Notes: a model not told the origin generated them from the letters alone. A stretch of 64,000 bases of DNA from Thalassospira lucentensis (GCF_011806425.1 NZ_JAATOV010000003.1:682001-746000), one strand, 5' to 3'. Counted from the stretch's first letter, positions 1-8,195 are shown. Program-made: numbers and translations.

Positions 1-1
1 G

Positions 2-466
2 GTTAAAAACCTTGGCATGACGCGCCTGATCGGGATTTCAAACTTCCCAACTGCGCTGATCGACAAGGCAAATGACCTCACCGATATTCCGCTGACAGTT
101 AATCAGGTCGAATATCACCCTTATCTGGATCAGACCAAGGTGCTTGAAAACCTGCGTGGGCACGACATGTTGCTGACGGCTTATTGCCCGATTGCACGTG
201 GCTCGGTGCTTAAGGATAAAACCCTGACCGAGATCGGCAAGAAGCACGGAAAATCAGCCGTTCAGGTGACCTTGCGCTGGCTGCTGCAACAAGATGACGT
301 GATGGCCATTCCAAAATCTGGCTCGCCCAAAAATGCGGCGGCGAATTTCGATATCTTTGATTTTGAATTGTCAGAAGGCGAAATGACCGACATCAGCAAT
401 CTGGCCAAGCCCGATGGCCGCCTGATTGATCCTGACTTTGCGCCGAAATGGGATGACGCGGCCTGA
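2..466 (+). CDS. aldo/keto reductase, C-terminal part
   Basis: This is the C-terminal part of an aldo/keto reductase; the 5' end lies outside the window and the reading frame is open from base 2. The family reduces aldehydes and ketones (for example 2,5-diketo-D-gluconate) with NADPH on a TIM barrel. Visible family features are the GISNF stretch, the QVEYHPYL motif, the AYCPIARG strand, and the C-terminal cofactor segment with IPKSGSPKNAAANFDIFDF. The ATG at 17 is internal to the conserved strand and is not the real start. A strong terminator follows about 55 bases after the stop. The substrate cannot be told from this part. Confidence 0.9.
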   Translation, partial: VKNLGMTRLIGISNFPTALIDKANDLTDIPLTVNQVEYHPYLDQTKVLENLRGHDMLLTAYCPIARGSVLKDKTLTEIGKKHGKSAVQVTLRWLLQQDDVMAIPKSGSPKNAAANFDIFDFELSEGEMTDISNLAKPDGRLIDPDFAPKWDDAA

Positions 467-520
467 TCCCCAACACGATCAGGCAAGCCGCCAAACGTCA
501 AACCGACGCATAAAATTACC

Positions 521-549
521 AAGACCGGCCACCTGATGGCCGGTCTTTT
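521..549 (+). terminator. Rho-independent terminator after the aldo/keto reductase
   Basis: A 10-bp perfect stem (AAGACCGGCC / GGCCGGTCTT) with a 7-base loop is followed by a short T-run. It closes the aldo/keto reductase transcript. Confidence 0.85.
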
Positions 550-612
550 GCGTTTGCGAGCACACTTCTATCAAAAACGCGCATATAACGCCGCCTTCAA
601 CGCGCCCGCTTG

Positions 613-628
613 TTTCGCAGTTGCGAAA
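613..628. promoter_or_regulatory. inverted repeat TTTCGCA-GT-TGCGAAA
   Basis: Perfect 7-bp inverted repeat with a 2-base centre, about 46 bases upstream of the YitT-type gene. The compact dyad and its place in the likely promoter suggest an operator for a dimeric repressor. No regulator gene for it is next door, and the binding protein is unknown. Confidence 0.35.
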
Positions 629-674
629 AGCGTAACCTGATATCTATTCATCAGACAAAAGACGGACCCCATTC

Positions 675-1364
675 ATGACCACATCCGCCACGCAGACCAG
701 CGACGCCAAAAACGGCGCACCGGAAAACACGCCTGACGTCAAATCGCAAGACGCTGCGAAAAAAGGCGACATTTCCCATCGCCTGTATGAGGATGTTTTG
801 GCTCTTTTGCTGGGGACGATGGTGGTTTCGCTTGGTGTGACACTTTATAGCGAAAGCGTTCTGGTCACCGGCAGCACGGCCGGTGCAGCCCTTTTGATCG
901 AGCATGCGACCGGGCTTGGCTTTGGGATGATCTTCTTTCTCATCAACCTGCCCTTTTACTGGCTGGCCTATAAACGCATGGGAACCGCATTTACGGTAAA
1001 AACCTTTATCGCGGTGGGTCTGGTGTCGGTCTTTTCCAAACTGACCCCAATGATGGTCGATTTCACCATGCTCAACCCGATCTATGCCGCCGTTGCGGGT
1101 GGTGCGCTGATGGGGATTGGCCTGTTAATGCTGTTTCGTCACCGCGCCGGCCTTGGCGGGATCAATATCCTCGCCCTTTACCTGCAAGAACATTTTGGCA
1201 TCCGGGCTGGTTACGTGCAGCTTGCCATCGACATGGTGATCCTCGTCATCGCTTTCCTGACCCTGCCCTTTGACAAAGTCCTGCTATCGATCTTGGGGGC
1301 GGTCGTGCTGAACCTGATCATCGCCATCAACCACCGTCCGGGGCGGTATTTGGCTGCGCGTTAA
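675..1364 (+). CDS. YitT family integral membrane protein
   Basis: Predicted inner-membrane protein of 229 residues in the YitT/YczE family, whose biochemical role is not established. After a hydrophilic N-terminus of about 40 residues there are five to six hydrophobic segments. The family-type stretch around residues 63-95 (SVLVTGSTAGAALLIEHATG, then a membrane helix with LINLPFYWLAYKRMG) and the later GIGLLMLFRHRAGLGGINIL are the basis for the call. The C-terminal DUF2179 domain found in many YitT proteins is absent, so this is the short, membrane-only form. It appears to be monocistronic, preceded by a possible operator at 613-628. Confidence 0.8.
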   Translation: MTTSATQTSDAKNGAPENTPDVKSQDAAKKGDISHRLYEDVLALLLGTMVVSLGVTLYSESVLVTGSTAGAALLIEHATGLGFGMIFFLINLPFYWLAYKRMGTAFTVKTFIAVGLVSVFSKLTPMMVDFTMLNPIYAAVAGGALMGIGLLMLFRHRAGLGGINILALYLQEHFGIRAGYVQLAIDMVILVIAFLTLPFDKVLLSILGAVVLNLIIAINHRPGRYLAAR

Positions 1365-1714
1365 TCCTGAAAAACACGCGATTTTCGCGCCTGCCCTATA
1401 TGCTGTTTTATCCAGCGCTCAGCTCTAGAGATCGGTTCGTCTGGTCATCTGGCATCTTAGAATAACCTTTCTTGTTTGGGTTTTATTTGACCACTCGGCA
1501 ATACCAATTGGGTCTGTTTCACGCTCTTCAGATGCGGAGATGCGCTTGTATCAGAAGAATTCCAAAGAGATATGCTCTCGGCACCAACGCCCGTGATTGA
1601 CCATGATGTGCATTCCAGAACGCTTGCAGCCCTGGCGATCACATTGCTTTACGATTGCAGGTTGCATTATGCTAACCTCAACTGCGGCTAGGGCATTGTG
1701 GGAAAGAGATCACC
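1365..1714. other. intergenic stretch without a convincing gene
   Basis: About 350 bases between the YitT gene and the first of several orphan membrane-protein genes. It is visibly less GC-rich than its surroundings. A 61-codon minus-strand frame (1457-1642) has no ribosome binding site or recognisable feature and was not called. No clear repeat of the tRNA-Arg 3' end was found here. Confidence 0.4.
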
Positions 1715-2434
1715 TTGAGCGATAAACCTGTATACATCATCGCCGCAATGGGGGCTGGTAGTGCAGTCGGTTTTCCAATTGGGCTCATCGCCGCAACATA
1801 TGTATTGCCAATGGCCGTCGGTGATGGATGGGCAACCATTATCGGTGCACTTCTTGGCGCGGCCATGACATCCGCTGCGGCGCTTTATGTTGTTCACAGG
1901 CAAGACAAACTTAGTCGTAAAGCCAAGCGCGAAGAACAGTTCCACAACATTATTGACGCTATCCAATGGCTTGAAGACACCTTCACCGATTACGAAGAGG
2001 TTCATTCCACTGATTACTGGCAGGCTCTTTCTCAAACAGAAGGATTTATGAGAGATGGCAGCAAAGAACTGCTTGGCCACGCGAGCAAATGCAAACGCCA
2101 AATCCGATACCTGGCCAGAGATCTGAACAGCGTTCTGGGGGAGCTCGCAGAACTCAAGTTGCCAGATAGCATTCCAATAACTATTCGCCGCATCTTCAAA
2201 GACAGTCTCAGGCCGGTTCGCTTGATCATTGAAGACTGGGAAAGCCTTAAACCGCTCACGCTCGTCAAAGAGGAAAACCACCATAGATTTTTCAACACCA
2301 CGTATTATGCAGCGGTTTCGATCATCCCGGCAGAGATTAGAGAATTCAGAATGCAGACCAAATTTCTGCGAGCAGAGATACTGCGACTGATTGATCAATC
2401 CCCTCTGGAACCAACATCCCGCCCTCGGTCGTAG
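1715..2434 (+). CDS. orphan membrane protein with N-terminal helical hairpin
   Basis: Unrecognised protein of 239 residues starting at TTG, with GGAAAGAG about 7 bases upstream. Two hydrophobic segments (about residues 6-30 and 36-58) form a likely membrane hairpin. A basic stretch (HRQDKLSRKAKREEQ) and a mostly helical cytoplasmic region of about 170 residues follow, with no motif I know. The plan, membrane hairpin plus long helical tail, resembles that of the next gene. It lies in a 2.3-kb block between the YitT gene and the 3' end of tRNA-Arg. A long minus-strand frame overlaps it completely; the plus frame is preferred because of its membrane segments and upstream binding site. No function is proposed. 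Confidence 0.6.
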   Translation: MSDKPVYIIAAMGAGSAVGFPIGLIAATYVLPMAVGDGWATIIGALLGAAMTSAAALYVVHRQDKLSRKAKREEQFHNIIDAIQWLEDTFTDYEEVHSTDYWQALSQTEGFMRDGSKELLGHASKCKRQIRYLARDLNSVLGELAELKLPDSIPITIRRIFKDSLRPVRLIIEDWESLKPLTLVKEENHHRFFNTTYYAAVSIIPAEIREFRMQTKFLRAEILRLIDQSPLEPTSRPRS

Positions 2435-2630
2435 TGAAGCTGATTTCCGTTTCCGCATTTCCATGCCCTTCCATCGTTGTCGTGATGGAATAAGGCTTGC
2501 ACGGAACGAGATGGTCTTTGTGCAAGTTGGCGCTAAAGTTTCGCGCTTGTTAGCACATTGGGCGTTTTCTTTTGACGGGAGCGCCACCCACGCGGGCAGT
2601 CAACATTGACCCACCCACAAACAGAGGCGC

Positions 2631-3383
2631 ATGATCATCGCACCGTTTCAACTTCTCAGTCAAAGCAGCACCGCCATGACCAAGCTCACCTATATCGCCA
2701 TAACCGTCGTCATCGCGGCGTTTGCCTTCATTGTGCTTTTTCTGGGCGTTAATGCAGCATGCACTAATAGCCCCAACTTTCACTGCGTCGTTTGGCGCGG
2801 CTTTGAATGGGAAAGCATCCTTGCCGGGGCCCTTGGTTTGATGGGTGGTATATTTGTCATCACATCAAGCCGTGCACAAATTGCGGCCATGCAGGAAACG
2901 GCAGACCGATCGCTCCGGCAAGCCAAGCTGCACAGGGCTGACGAAGCAAGTACCCCACTTGAACTTGCACGCGAAGTGGCCGTTAACTTCCAAGCATGGG
3001 CGGAATATAAACTCTCGTGTATTGACGAACTTGAACAAAACCACATGAGCACCCCTATGAGATTGTCCTTAGGGGATAACTTGTACGGCGAAACCCACCA
3101 GATGCTCGTTCAGCGATGCGATCACGTTACGAAAATCGTTAACGCGCACGCTATGACCAGTTTCAATTTTGAAGTAAGCAAAGCACTTACGCAGCTTGCG
3201 GACAGCAAGGGATTTGTCTGCAAACCTGCCACTCCTACGCCAGCGAACAATCCAATTACCGATGATATGGTCAAATTGAAGCACAAACTCAATGAGGCTA
3301 GAGAAAGCGCAAACCTTTCGAGCGAATGCATCCTCGCACAGATAGGCTTGATCTATGACCGCTGCGGAGTTGACGACAGCTAA
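2631..3383 (+). CDS. orphan two-helix membrane protein
   Basis: Unrecognised protein of 250 residues. The ATG at 2631 has AGAGG about 7 bases upstream; an in-frame ATG at 2676 lacks such a site. Two membrane helices are visible (about residues 19-43 and 64-82), joined by a short loop with two cysteines (AACTNSPNFHC), then a long helical hydrophilic region. The second helix begins with the signature GFEWESILAGALGLMGG. A damaged paralogue of the N-terminal part lies immediately downstream (3447-3684) and shares the WESILAG signature, so this family has been duplicated here. It may be an accessory gene inserted next to the tRNA. No function is proposed. Confidence 0.6.
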   Translation: MIIAPFQLLSQSSTAMTKLTYIAITVVIAAFAFIVLFLGVNAACTNSPNFHCVVWRGFEWESILAGALGLMGGIFVITSSRAQIAAMQETADRSLRQAKLHRADEASTPLELAREVAVNFQAWAEYKLSCIDELEQNHMSTPMRLSLGDNLYGETHQMLVQRCDHVTKIVNAHAMTSFNFEVSKALTQLADSKGFVCKPATPTPANNPITDDMVKLKHKLNEARESANLSSECILAQIGLIYDRCGVDDS

Positions 3384-3446
3384 TATTGATTTACCTGCCA
3401 CCCGATGTGCATGCCCACTCTGCAAGCACAGTCCGGATACTACGCA

Positions 3447-3684
3447 ATGAAAGTCATGTGGACGTTTTTGTCTTTTACCGCCATTAGCGCAATCGTCTTC
3501 GGTTTCGTCGTATTCAGCCTTTACCGACATGACCTCGTTGCAGGATGCGCTGGCACCACATGCAACGAAATCCAAAGTTTCCAATGGGAATCCCATCCTT
3601 GCTGGATTGCTTGGTTTGATTGGCAGAGCATTGGCCTTGATCGCCTTCACCAAGCAAATCAGCACACATGAACGACACCGGTAA
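3447..3684 (+). pseudogene. frameshifted, truncated paralogue of the upstream membrane protein
   Basis: The frame from 3447 encodes a membrane helix, a cysteine-containing loop (GCAGTTC) and SFQWES, matching the FEWES of the gene at 2631-3383. At 3591-3594 the run TCCC carries one extra C relative to the paralogue. Past that base, the +1 frame reads ILAGLLGLIGRALALIAF and then KQISTHERHR before a stop at 3682-3684, restoring the paralogue's ILAGALGLMGG helix. The copy therefore has a one-base insertion and also lacks the whole helical tail of about 170 residues. It ends 23 bases before the tRNA-Arg 3' end. Reading the frameshift is direct; calling it inactive is inference. Confidence 0.65.
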
Positions 3685-3707
3685 GGCACGAAAAAATATG
3701 AAAAAAA

Positions 3708-3784
3708 TGGCGATCCCTGCAGGACTTGAACCTGCAACCTACAGATTAGAAGTCTGTTGCTCTATCCAGTTGAGCTAAGGGACC
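3708..3784 (-). tRNA. tRNA-Arg (anticodon TCT)
   Basis: On the minus strand the sequence folds as a full tRNA with a GGTCCCT/AGGGATC acceptor stem, the D-arm AGCTCAACTGGATAGAGC, anticodon loop CTTCTAA (anticodon TCT, reading AGA), and T-arm with GGTTCAAGTCC. CCA is encoded at 3708-3710. The 3' end points toward the orphan membrane genes at 1.7-3.7 kb. Confidence 0.95.
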
Positions 3785-3883
3785 GCGGTGTGGGGTGGTT
3801 GTTTCCCCGGATGGTATATGCGGGCTTGGCATTGGGCGCCTGCCCGGCTGGTCACAGGATTTAATGTCCCCTGTCAGACAAAC

Positions 3884-3901
3884 GGGGCGGAAATCCGCCC
3901 C
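3884..3901 (-). terminator. hairpin after the complex I accessory subunit gene
   Basis: GGGGCGGA/TCCGCCCC inverted repeat about 50 bases past the stop of the minus-strand gene at 3949-4242, followed on that strand by GTTTGT. It is a probable weak terminator. Confidence 0.55.
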
Positions 3902-3948
3902 GGTAAATGGGTCTTGCCGTTCTGGTTGCCAGAACGAAGCTCCGTCAC

Positions 3949-4242
3949 TTAAACGACGCGTTTGAACGCGAAGTTATCGGCATATGCCTTGAGCTGAAGC
4001 TTACGAGGTTTTGGCTGTTCGACGTCGGCGATCAATTTGTGTTTCGCGGCAAAGGCCTGGGCTTCTGCAAGCGTATCGAAATACATTTTGACCTGACCGC
4101 GGGTATCGGTGGAACCGATCCACCCCATCAGCTGATCCGCGACTTTTTTGGCACCCGGTTCAAATTCCATAACCCAGTGCTTGGTCGCAGCTTGACCGGA
4201 CTGCATGGCGTTCTTGGCAGGTTTGTAAACACGGACCTTCAT
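3949..4242 (-). CDS. ETC complex I subunit, NDUFS4-like
   Basis: Small protein of 97 residues of the ETC complex I family (mitochondrial NDUFS4/18-kDa subunit homologues found in alphaproteobacteria). It is a supernumerary subunit of NADH:ubiquinone oxidoreductase on its cytoplasmic arm. Supporting features are the start MKVRVYKPAKNAMQSG, the stretch WVMEFEP, the central GWIGSTDT, and the segment LAEAQAFAAKHK. I chose the ATG at 4242, with GAGGG about 6 bases upstream, over the longer frame from 4287. It sits alone between two tRNA genes and away from any nuo operon. Confidence 0.85.
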   Translation of the reverse strand: MKVRVYKPAKNAMQSGQAATKHWVMEFEPGAKKVADQLMGWIGSTDTRGQVKMYFDTLAEAQAFAAKHKLIADVEQPKPRKLQLKAYADNFAFKRVV

Positions 4243-4389
4243 CGGGACCCTCGTCTTGACCGTCAGGATTAAGATGGCGATGGCCATTAAGTGGGCTTAA
4301 GAACCCGTTACCATCATCACATCTTTTACACCTTTTGCTGCCAATTGGAAATCCCATTGGAACTTCATGAAACAACAAAAGGGGAAAAG

Positions 4390-4466
4390 TGGTCGGGAAG
4401 GCGAGATTCGAACTCGCGACCCCCTGCTCCCAAAGCAGGTACGCTACCAGGCTGCGCTACTCCCCG
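4390..4466 (-). tRNA. tRNA-Pro (anticodon TGG)
   Basis: The minus strand gives a complete cloverleaf: acceptor CGGGGAG/CTTCCCG, D-arm with AGCGCAGCCTGGTAGCG, anticodon stem-loop CTGCTTTGGGAGCAG (anticodon TGG), T-arm GCGAGTTCGAATCTCGC and encoded CCA at 4390-4392. Confidence 0.95.
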
Positions 4467-4547
4467 AACGAGGGAGGGTTTAGCACCACACTCTGGCGTG
4501 GGCAAGCCCGTTTTGCACTTTTTATCATAAAAATGCATAAAAAACCA

Positions 4548-4574
4548 AAGCCCGCAGATATCCTCTGCGGGCTT
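4548..4574 (-). terminator. terminator after the DUF192 gene
   Basis: An 11-bp perfect stem (AAGCCCGCAGA / TCTGCGGGCTT) with a 5-base loop, followed on the minus strand by TTGGTTTTTT. It ends the HDAC-like/DUF192 transcript before tRNA-Pro. Confidence 0.85.
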
Positions 4575-4613
4575 GCTATTGCTGATTGTGATAAATGCCT
4601 GAAAGTGCAGTGA

Positions 4614-5060
4614 TTAACGCGGAAGGCCTTCAACCTTTTCACCAACTTCGAAGCCCATTCGCTCTGCAGCGCCACCATTTAACTCAAGAACAAAGCGCAC
4701 AGGCTTTGGTGCTGGGATGATGGTTTGTGATTGCGGGACGGTGCGTTGTTCGATCCCGACAATCGTGCCGTTAGCATCGATAAACAGCATATCAAGCGAG
4801 ATGAAGGTGTTTTTCATCCACATGGAAACATCTGCTGCCCGGCCAAAGTCAAACAGCATGCCTGCATCCTTGGCCATTTCAGTTCGGAACATCAATCCGC
4901 GGGAGCGTTCCTCAGGCGTGATGGCAAGTTCAACATTAAAGACTTCGCCATCAACCATAATGCGGGAGCGCTCAAACCCGTTTGCCTTTGCATTCAGCCC
5001 CGCAACAACGGCGGCACACACAAAGCAAACCACAAGAACCATCTGAAAAAGCGACTTCAT
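4614..5060 (-). CDS. DUF192 domain-containing secreted protein
   Basis: Protein of 148 residues with an N-terminal signal peptide (hydrophobic stretch at about residues 7-22) and a DUF192 domain over most of the rest. The family hallmark is clear: ELAITPEERSRGLMFR, then MLFDF, then MWMKNTFISLDMLFID, and a C-terminal part ending near FVLELNGG. The function of DUF192 is not established. Its ATG overlaps the stop of the upstream deacetylase gene (ATGA), so the two are probably translated as a coupled pair. A strong terminator follows. Confidence 0.85.
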   Translation of the reverse strand: MKSLFQMVLVVCFVCAAVVAGLNAKANGFERSRIMVDGEVFNVELAITPEERSRGLMFRTEMAKDAGMLFDFGRAADVSMWMKNTFISLDMLFIDANGTIVGIEQRTVPQSQTIIPAPKPVRFVLELNGGAAERMGFEVGEKVEGLPR

Positions 5061-6229
5061 ACCCCATACCCCTTTAGTCTTCGCACACGTTCACGGGTTT
5101 CTTCCCGGATAGTGCCACCCCGCCATGGATCGCCGAGTGTCGTAAACAAATCACTGTCGGGCTGTCTGCCGCGACTATGCGACCATTTAATGACACGCAG
5201 GATATTTTCCGCATTTTTCGGTAACACGGTTGGTATTTCTATCTGGTTAATGGTTGCCCAAATCCCAGACCAACAGCGCGCAACCCCATACGGGCTATAT
5301 CCCCCACCGCCAAGGACCAGGCTTCTTGGTGCCAATCGGGTCATCGCCCCCACGACTTCCCAAATTGATTGGTTCCCCAAAAGCTGTTTTGACAGTGGAT
5401 CTTCCGAAAGTGTATCGCAACCACATTGTAAAACAATAGCTTGTGGCGCAAAACTTAATGCAAGTGGAATGAAATATTCATGAAGAACATACCGCATTTC
5501 ATCATCATTCATCCCAGCGGGCATTGGCAAATTGCGCGCCATGCCCCCAGCAATGTCATCAATGCTTCCGGTTTTCGGCCATAAATCCTCCTGATGCATG
5601 GAAACCGTTAAAACCCGTTCATCATCCTTAAACGCGATCTGCACCCCGTCGCCATGATGTGCATCAATATCCAGATAAAGCACCCGATCGAGGCCCGAAT
5701 CCAATAGCCGGTAAATGCCCAAAACCGGATCGTTGAAATAACAAAATCCCGATGCCCGGTCGCGCAATCCATGATGCGTTCCACCCGCGGGATGATGCAC
5801 AATCCCGCCCTTGGCAATCATGTCGGCGGCCATGATGGATGACCCAGCCGCCGTTGCCGGGCGTCGGAATATTTCGGGGTAAATCGGATTGCCGTTTTTG
5901 CCCAAGCCGAATTTCACCATCATGTCTTCGGGCAAGGCCTGATCGCGTTCGGCCTGCATGACGGCCCGGACATAATCAGGATCATGAAACCGGGTGAGTT
6001 GTTCGGGCGTTGCCACCGGCCCGGTGACATAACGATCGGCATCCACCCACCCCATGGCATGCACCATATCCACCACCAACGACACACGCGGGATCGCCAG
6101 CGGATGTTTGGGACCGTAGCTTGAGCCACGATAAATCTCGGCAGCGATCATGCGGGTTGGGATTGTTGGGATGCGATGATCAGGAAGTGTATGGGGCAAG
6201 GTTACGGCGGCCTTTAGTCTGTTGGGCAA
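5057..6229 (-). CDS. histone deacetylase family protein (AcuC-like)
   Basis: Zinc-dependent deacetylase fold related to acetoin-utilisation protein AcuC and class II HDACs; likely substrates are acetylated small molecules or proteins. Seen in order: HPLAIPRVS near the N-terminus, the AGGTHHG motif with the catalytic histidine pair, GFCYFND, the metal-binding LDIDAHHGDG, VSMHQ, a QCGCDTLSEDPLS segment holding the second metal aspartate, and LVLGGGGY with the glycine-rich loop and no tyrosine change. Most bacterial members have CGAD where this has CGCD. The longest frame starts at TTG (6229) without a visible binding site; ATG at 6151 is an alternative, so the true N-terminus is uncertain. Its stop overlaps the DUF192 start. 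Confidence 0.85.
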   Translation of the reverse strand: MPNRLKAAVTLPHTLPDHRIPTIPTRMIAAEIYRGSSYGPKHPLAIPRVSLVVDMVHAMGWVDADRYVTGPVATPEQLTRFHDPDYVRAVMQAERDQALPEDMMVKFGLGKNGNPIYPEIFRRPATAAGSSIMAADMIAKGGIVHHPAGGTHHGLRDRASGFCYFNDPVLGIYRLLDSGLDRVLYLDIDAHHGDGVQIAFKDDERVLTVSMHQEDLWPKTGSIDDIAGGMARNLPMPAGMNDDEMRYVLHEYFIPLALSFAPQAIVLQCGCDTLSEDPLSKQLLGNQSIWEVVGAMTRLAPRSLVLGGGGYSPYGVARCWSGIWATINQIEIPTVLPKNAENILRVIKWSHSRGRQPDSDLFTTLGDPWRGGTIREETRERVRRLKGYGV

Positions 6230-6348
6230 TTAAGGTCACAGCATTGCGCGCAGAGCCATCTGGCTGCAAGAACTGTTTCACGCAATGCGTACCCCCGAAC
6301 GCCATTGTCATGCATGCAGTGCACAATTTTTGCGAACTGTCACAATCC

Positions 6349-6377
6349 TTGACGTGCGGGATTTAACTGCGCATAGT
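6349..6377 (+). promoter_or_regulatory. sigma-70-type promoter of the thiamin-precursor uptake operon
   Basis: TTGACG at 6349-6354 and CATAGT at 6372-6377 are separated by 17 bases. The expected start point is about 6384, exactly where the TPP riboswitch begins, which supports the call. Confidence 0.7.
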
Positions 6378-6383
6378 CCCGTC

Positions 6384-6476
6384 ATCTCCGGGGGGGCCGA
6401 TCGTAAATCGGCTGAGAGGTTTGGTGTTGCCAAACGACCCTTTGAACCTGAACCGGTTAAGACCGGCGTAGGAAGG
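6384..6476 (+). ncRNA. TPP riboswitch (THI element)
   Basis: Contains the conserved THI-box blocks in order: CTCCGGGGGGGCC, CTGAGAGG at about 6411, ACCCTTTGAACCTGA at about 6437, the helix ACCGGTTAAGACCGG, and GCGTAGGAAGG at the end. The last block merges with the ribosome binding site of the ATPase gene at 6482. Thiamin pyrophosphate binding would hide that site, so the likely mechanism is control of translation initiation. Confidence 0.95.
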
Positions 6477-6481
6477 ATCGC

Positions 6482-7303
6482 ATGACCAACACAGACCGAA
6501 CATCCAAAAACCACCCCTCCACCGTCGCCCCTAATTTGGCGCCCAATGCCACCAGATTTGATATTGATCTGCGTGCAGCGCGCGTGGCCTTTGGCGGTGT
6601 TGATATTTTCCATGACCTTGATCTTAGCCTTCCGGCGGGCAGCTTTACCTGTTTGCTGGGGCCAAGTGGTGTGGGCAAAAGCACACTTTTGCGCTACCTC
6701 GCCGATCTTGTCGAAGGTGATGTTAGCGGTAACATCACCTGTTCGGATGGCATCCCTCTTAAAGGGCGCATCGCCTATATGGCTCAGCAGGACTTGTTGC
6801 TGCCATGGCGCACTGTGCGTGAAAATGTCGAACTGGGTGCCGCATTGCGCGGCGACCGACCCGATCACGCCAAGGCCGATCGCCTGATTGCGCAAGTCGG
6901 CCTGACCGATGCCGCCCATCTGCGGCCAGCCGCCCTTTCAGGCGGCATGAAACAACGGGTCGCCCTTGCCCGCACCCTGATGGAAGATCGCCCGGTTGTC
7001 CTGATGGACGAACCGTTCTCGGCCCTTGATCCCGTCAATCGGTTGCGCCTGCAAGAACTCGCCGCACAGGTGCTGCGCGGGAAGACCGTGCTGCTGGTCA
7101 CCCATGATCCGCTCGAAGCATTGCGTCTTGGCGACGTGGTTCACGTTTTGCGCGGCAGTCCGGCCCGGTTACAACATCCGATCACGCCAAGCGGCACCAG
7201 CCCGCGCGACATTACCGATCCTGATATTTTGCGCCAGCAGGCCGAATTGCTGCGACAACTTGGTGCCAATGAAACATCCGCCACATTGTTGGAGGATGCG
7301 TAA
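6482..7303 (+). CDS. thiZ: thiamin-precursor ABC transporter, ATP-binding protein
   Basis: ATPase of 273 residues energising import of a thiamin precursor, probably hydroxymethylpyrimidine or a related compound. Walker A is GPSGVGKST (around residue 60), the Q-loop is in AYMAQQDLLLPWRTV, the signature is LSGGMKQRVALARTL, Walker B is VVLMDEPFSALD, and the switch histidine is in LLVTHDPLEAL. It belongs to the taurine/nitrate/aminopyrimidine class of importers. It follows a TPP riboswitch directly and its stop overlaps the permease start by one base (TAATG), so the role is firmly tied to thiamin. No thiamin biosynthesis genes are adjacent. The symbol follows the thiXYZ usage for riboswitch-linked transporters of this type. 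Confidence 0.9.
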   Translation: MTNTDRTSKNHPSTVAPNLAPNATRFDIDLRAARVAFGGVDIFHDLDLSLPAGSFTCLLGPSGVGKSTLLRYLADLVEGDVSGNITCSDGIPLKGRIAYMAQQDLLLPWRTVRENVELGAALRGDRPDHAKADRLIAQVGLTDAAHLRPAALSGGMKQRVALARTLMEDRPVVLMDEPFSALDPVNRLRLQELAAQVLRGKTVLLVTHDPLEALRLGDVVHVLRGSPARLQHPITPSGTSPRDITDPDILRQQAELLRQLGANETSATLLEDA

Positions 7304-8103
7304 TGCGCCAGCATGCCAAACACACCCCGCTTTTCGAACGGCGCCTTTTGAAAATTGCCCGGCCGATCATTATTGTCGTCGCGCTGATTGCCACATGGCA
7401 ATTGACCGTGACATTGACCGGTGCGCCAAAATACATGCTGCCAACCCCGGCGGATGTTTGGGTCACTCTGATCACCCGTTACGCGGTTCTGTTGGATCAC
7501 GCACAATATACCATTGCCGAAACCGTGATTGGGCTATTTGCCGGTGCAACCCTTGGCGCATTGGCGGCCATTCCGATGGCACTGTTTACGCCCGTACGGT
7601 TCTGGTTGATGCCGATCTTGCTGGTCTCGCAAGCCATTCCGTTCTTTGCGCTTGCCCCTCTTTTGGTGCTTTGGCTGGGCTTTGGCTTGGCATCCAAAAT
7701 CGCCATGGCTGCGCTTATTATCTTTTTCCCGGTGACTGTCGCCTTCTTTGATGGGCTGGCCCGCACTGAACCGGGATGGCTTGATCTGGCGCGCACCATG
7801 GGGGCCAGCCGTTGGCGGCTTTTAACCCATATTCGCCTGCCGGCGGCCTTACCGGCATTTGCATCGGGCTTTCGCGTTGCCACGGCCGTTGCCCCGATTG
7901 GGGCGGTGATTGGCGAATGGGTCGGATCAAGTCACGGGCTTGGATATTTGATGCTGCACGCCAATGCGCGGGTTCAGATTGATATGGTTTTTGCCTGTCT
8001 TTTGATCCTGTGCGTCTTTTCGATCACGCAATATTTCATTGTTGATCGCATCTTGCGTGCCGCCCTGCCCTGGCAGCCAGACAGCCTGAAACCTGTTTCC
8101 TAA
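7303..8103 (+). CDS. thiX: thiamin-precursor ABC transporter, permease
   Basis: Inner-membrane permease of 266 residues of the NitT/TauT type, with about six membrane helices. The cytoplasmic EAA loop that docks to the ATPase is visible as DLARTMGASRWRLLTHIRLP (about residues 160-179), followed by PAALPAFASGFR. It overlaps the ATPase gene by one base and precedes the binding-protein gene. Riboswitch control of the operon points to import of a thiamin precursor; the exact substrate is not shown by sequence. Confidence 0.9.
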   Translation: MRQHAKHTPLFERRLLKIARPIIIVVALIATWQLTVTLTGAPKYMLPTPADVWVTLITRYAVLLDHAQYTIAETVIGLFAGATLGALAAIPMALFTPVRFWLMPILLVSQAIPFFALAPLLVLWLGFGLASKIAMAALIIFFPVTVAFFDGLARTEPGWLDLARTMGASRWRLLTHIRLPAALPAFASGFRVATAVAPIGAVIGEWVGSSHGLGYLMLHANARVQIDMVFACLLILCVFSITQYFIVDRILRAALPWQPDSLKPVS

Positions 8104-8195
8104 ATCAAATTGATCGCCGGCCAAACGGGCCGCGATCCAACAAAAATACAATCCTCATACAATTTAATTGACGACATCCTAACGGAGGTTCATCC

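Noticed and set aside
1688-2587. A 299-codon minus-strand frame covering the orphan membrane gene at 1715
   Set aside because: Its product has no membrane, signal or domain feature and no binding site; the plus-strand frame has two membrane segments and a purine-rich site before its start.
3069-3737. A 222-codon minus-strand frame across the duplicated membrane genes
   Set aside because: It runs antisense to the intact paralogue and into the tRNA-Arg gene, so it cannot be a real protein gene.
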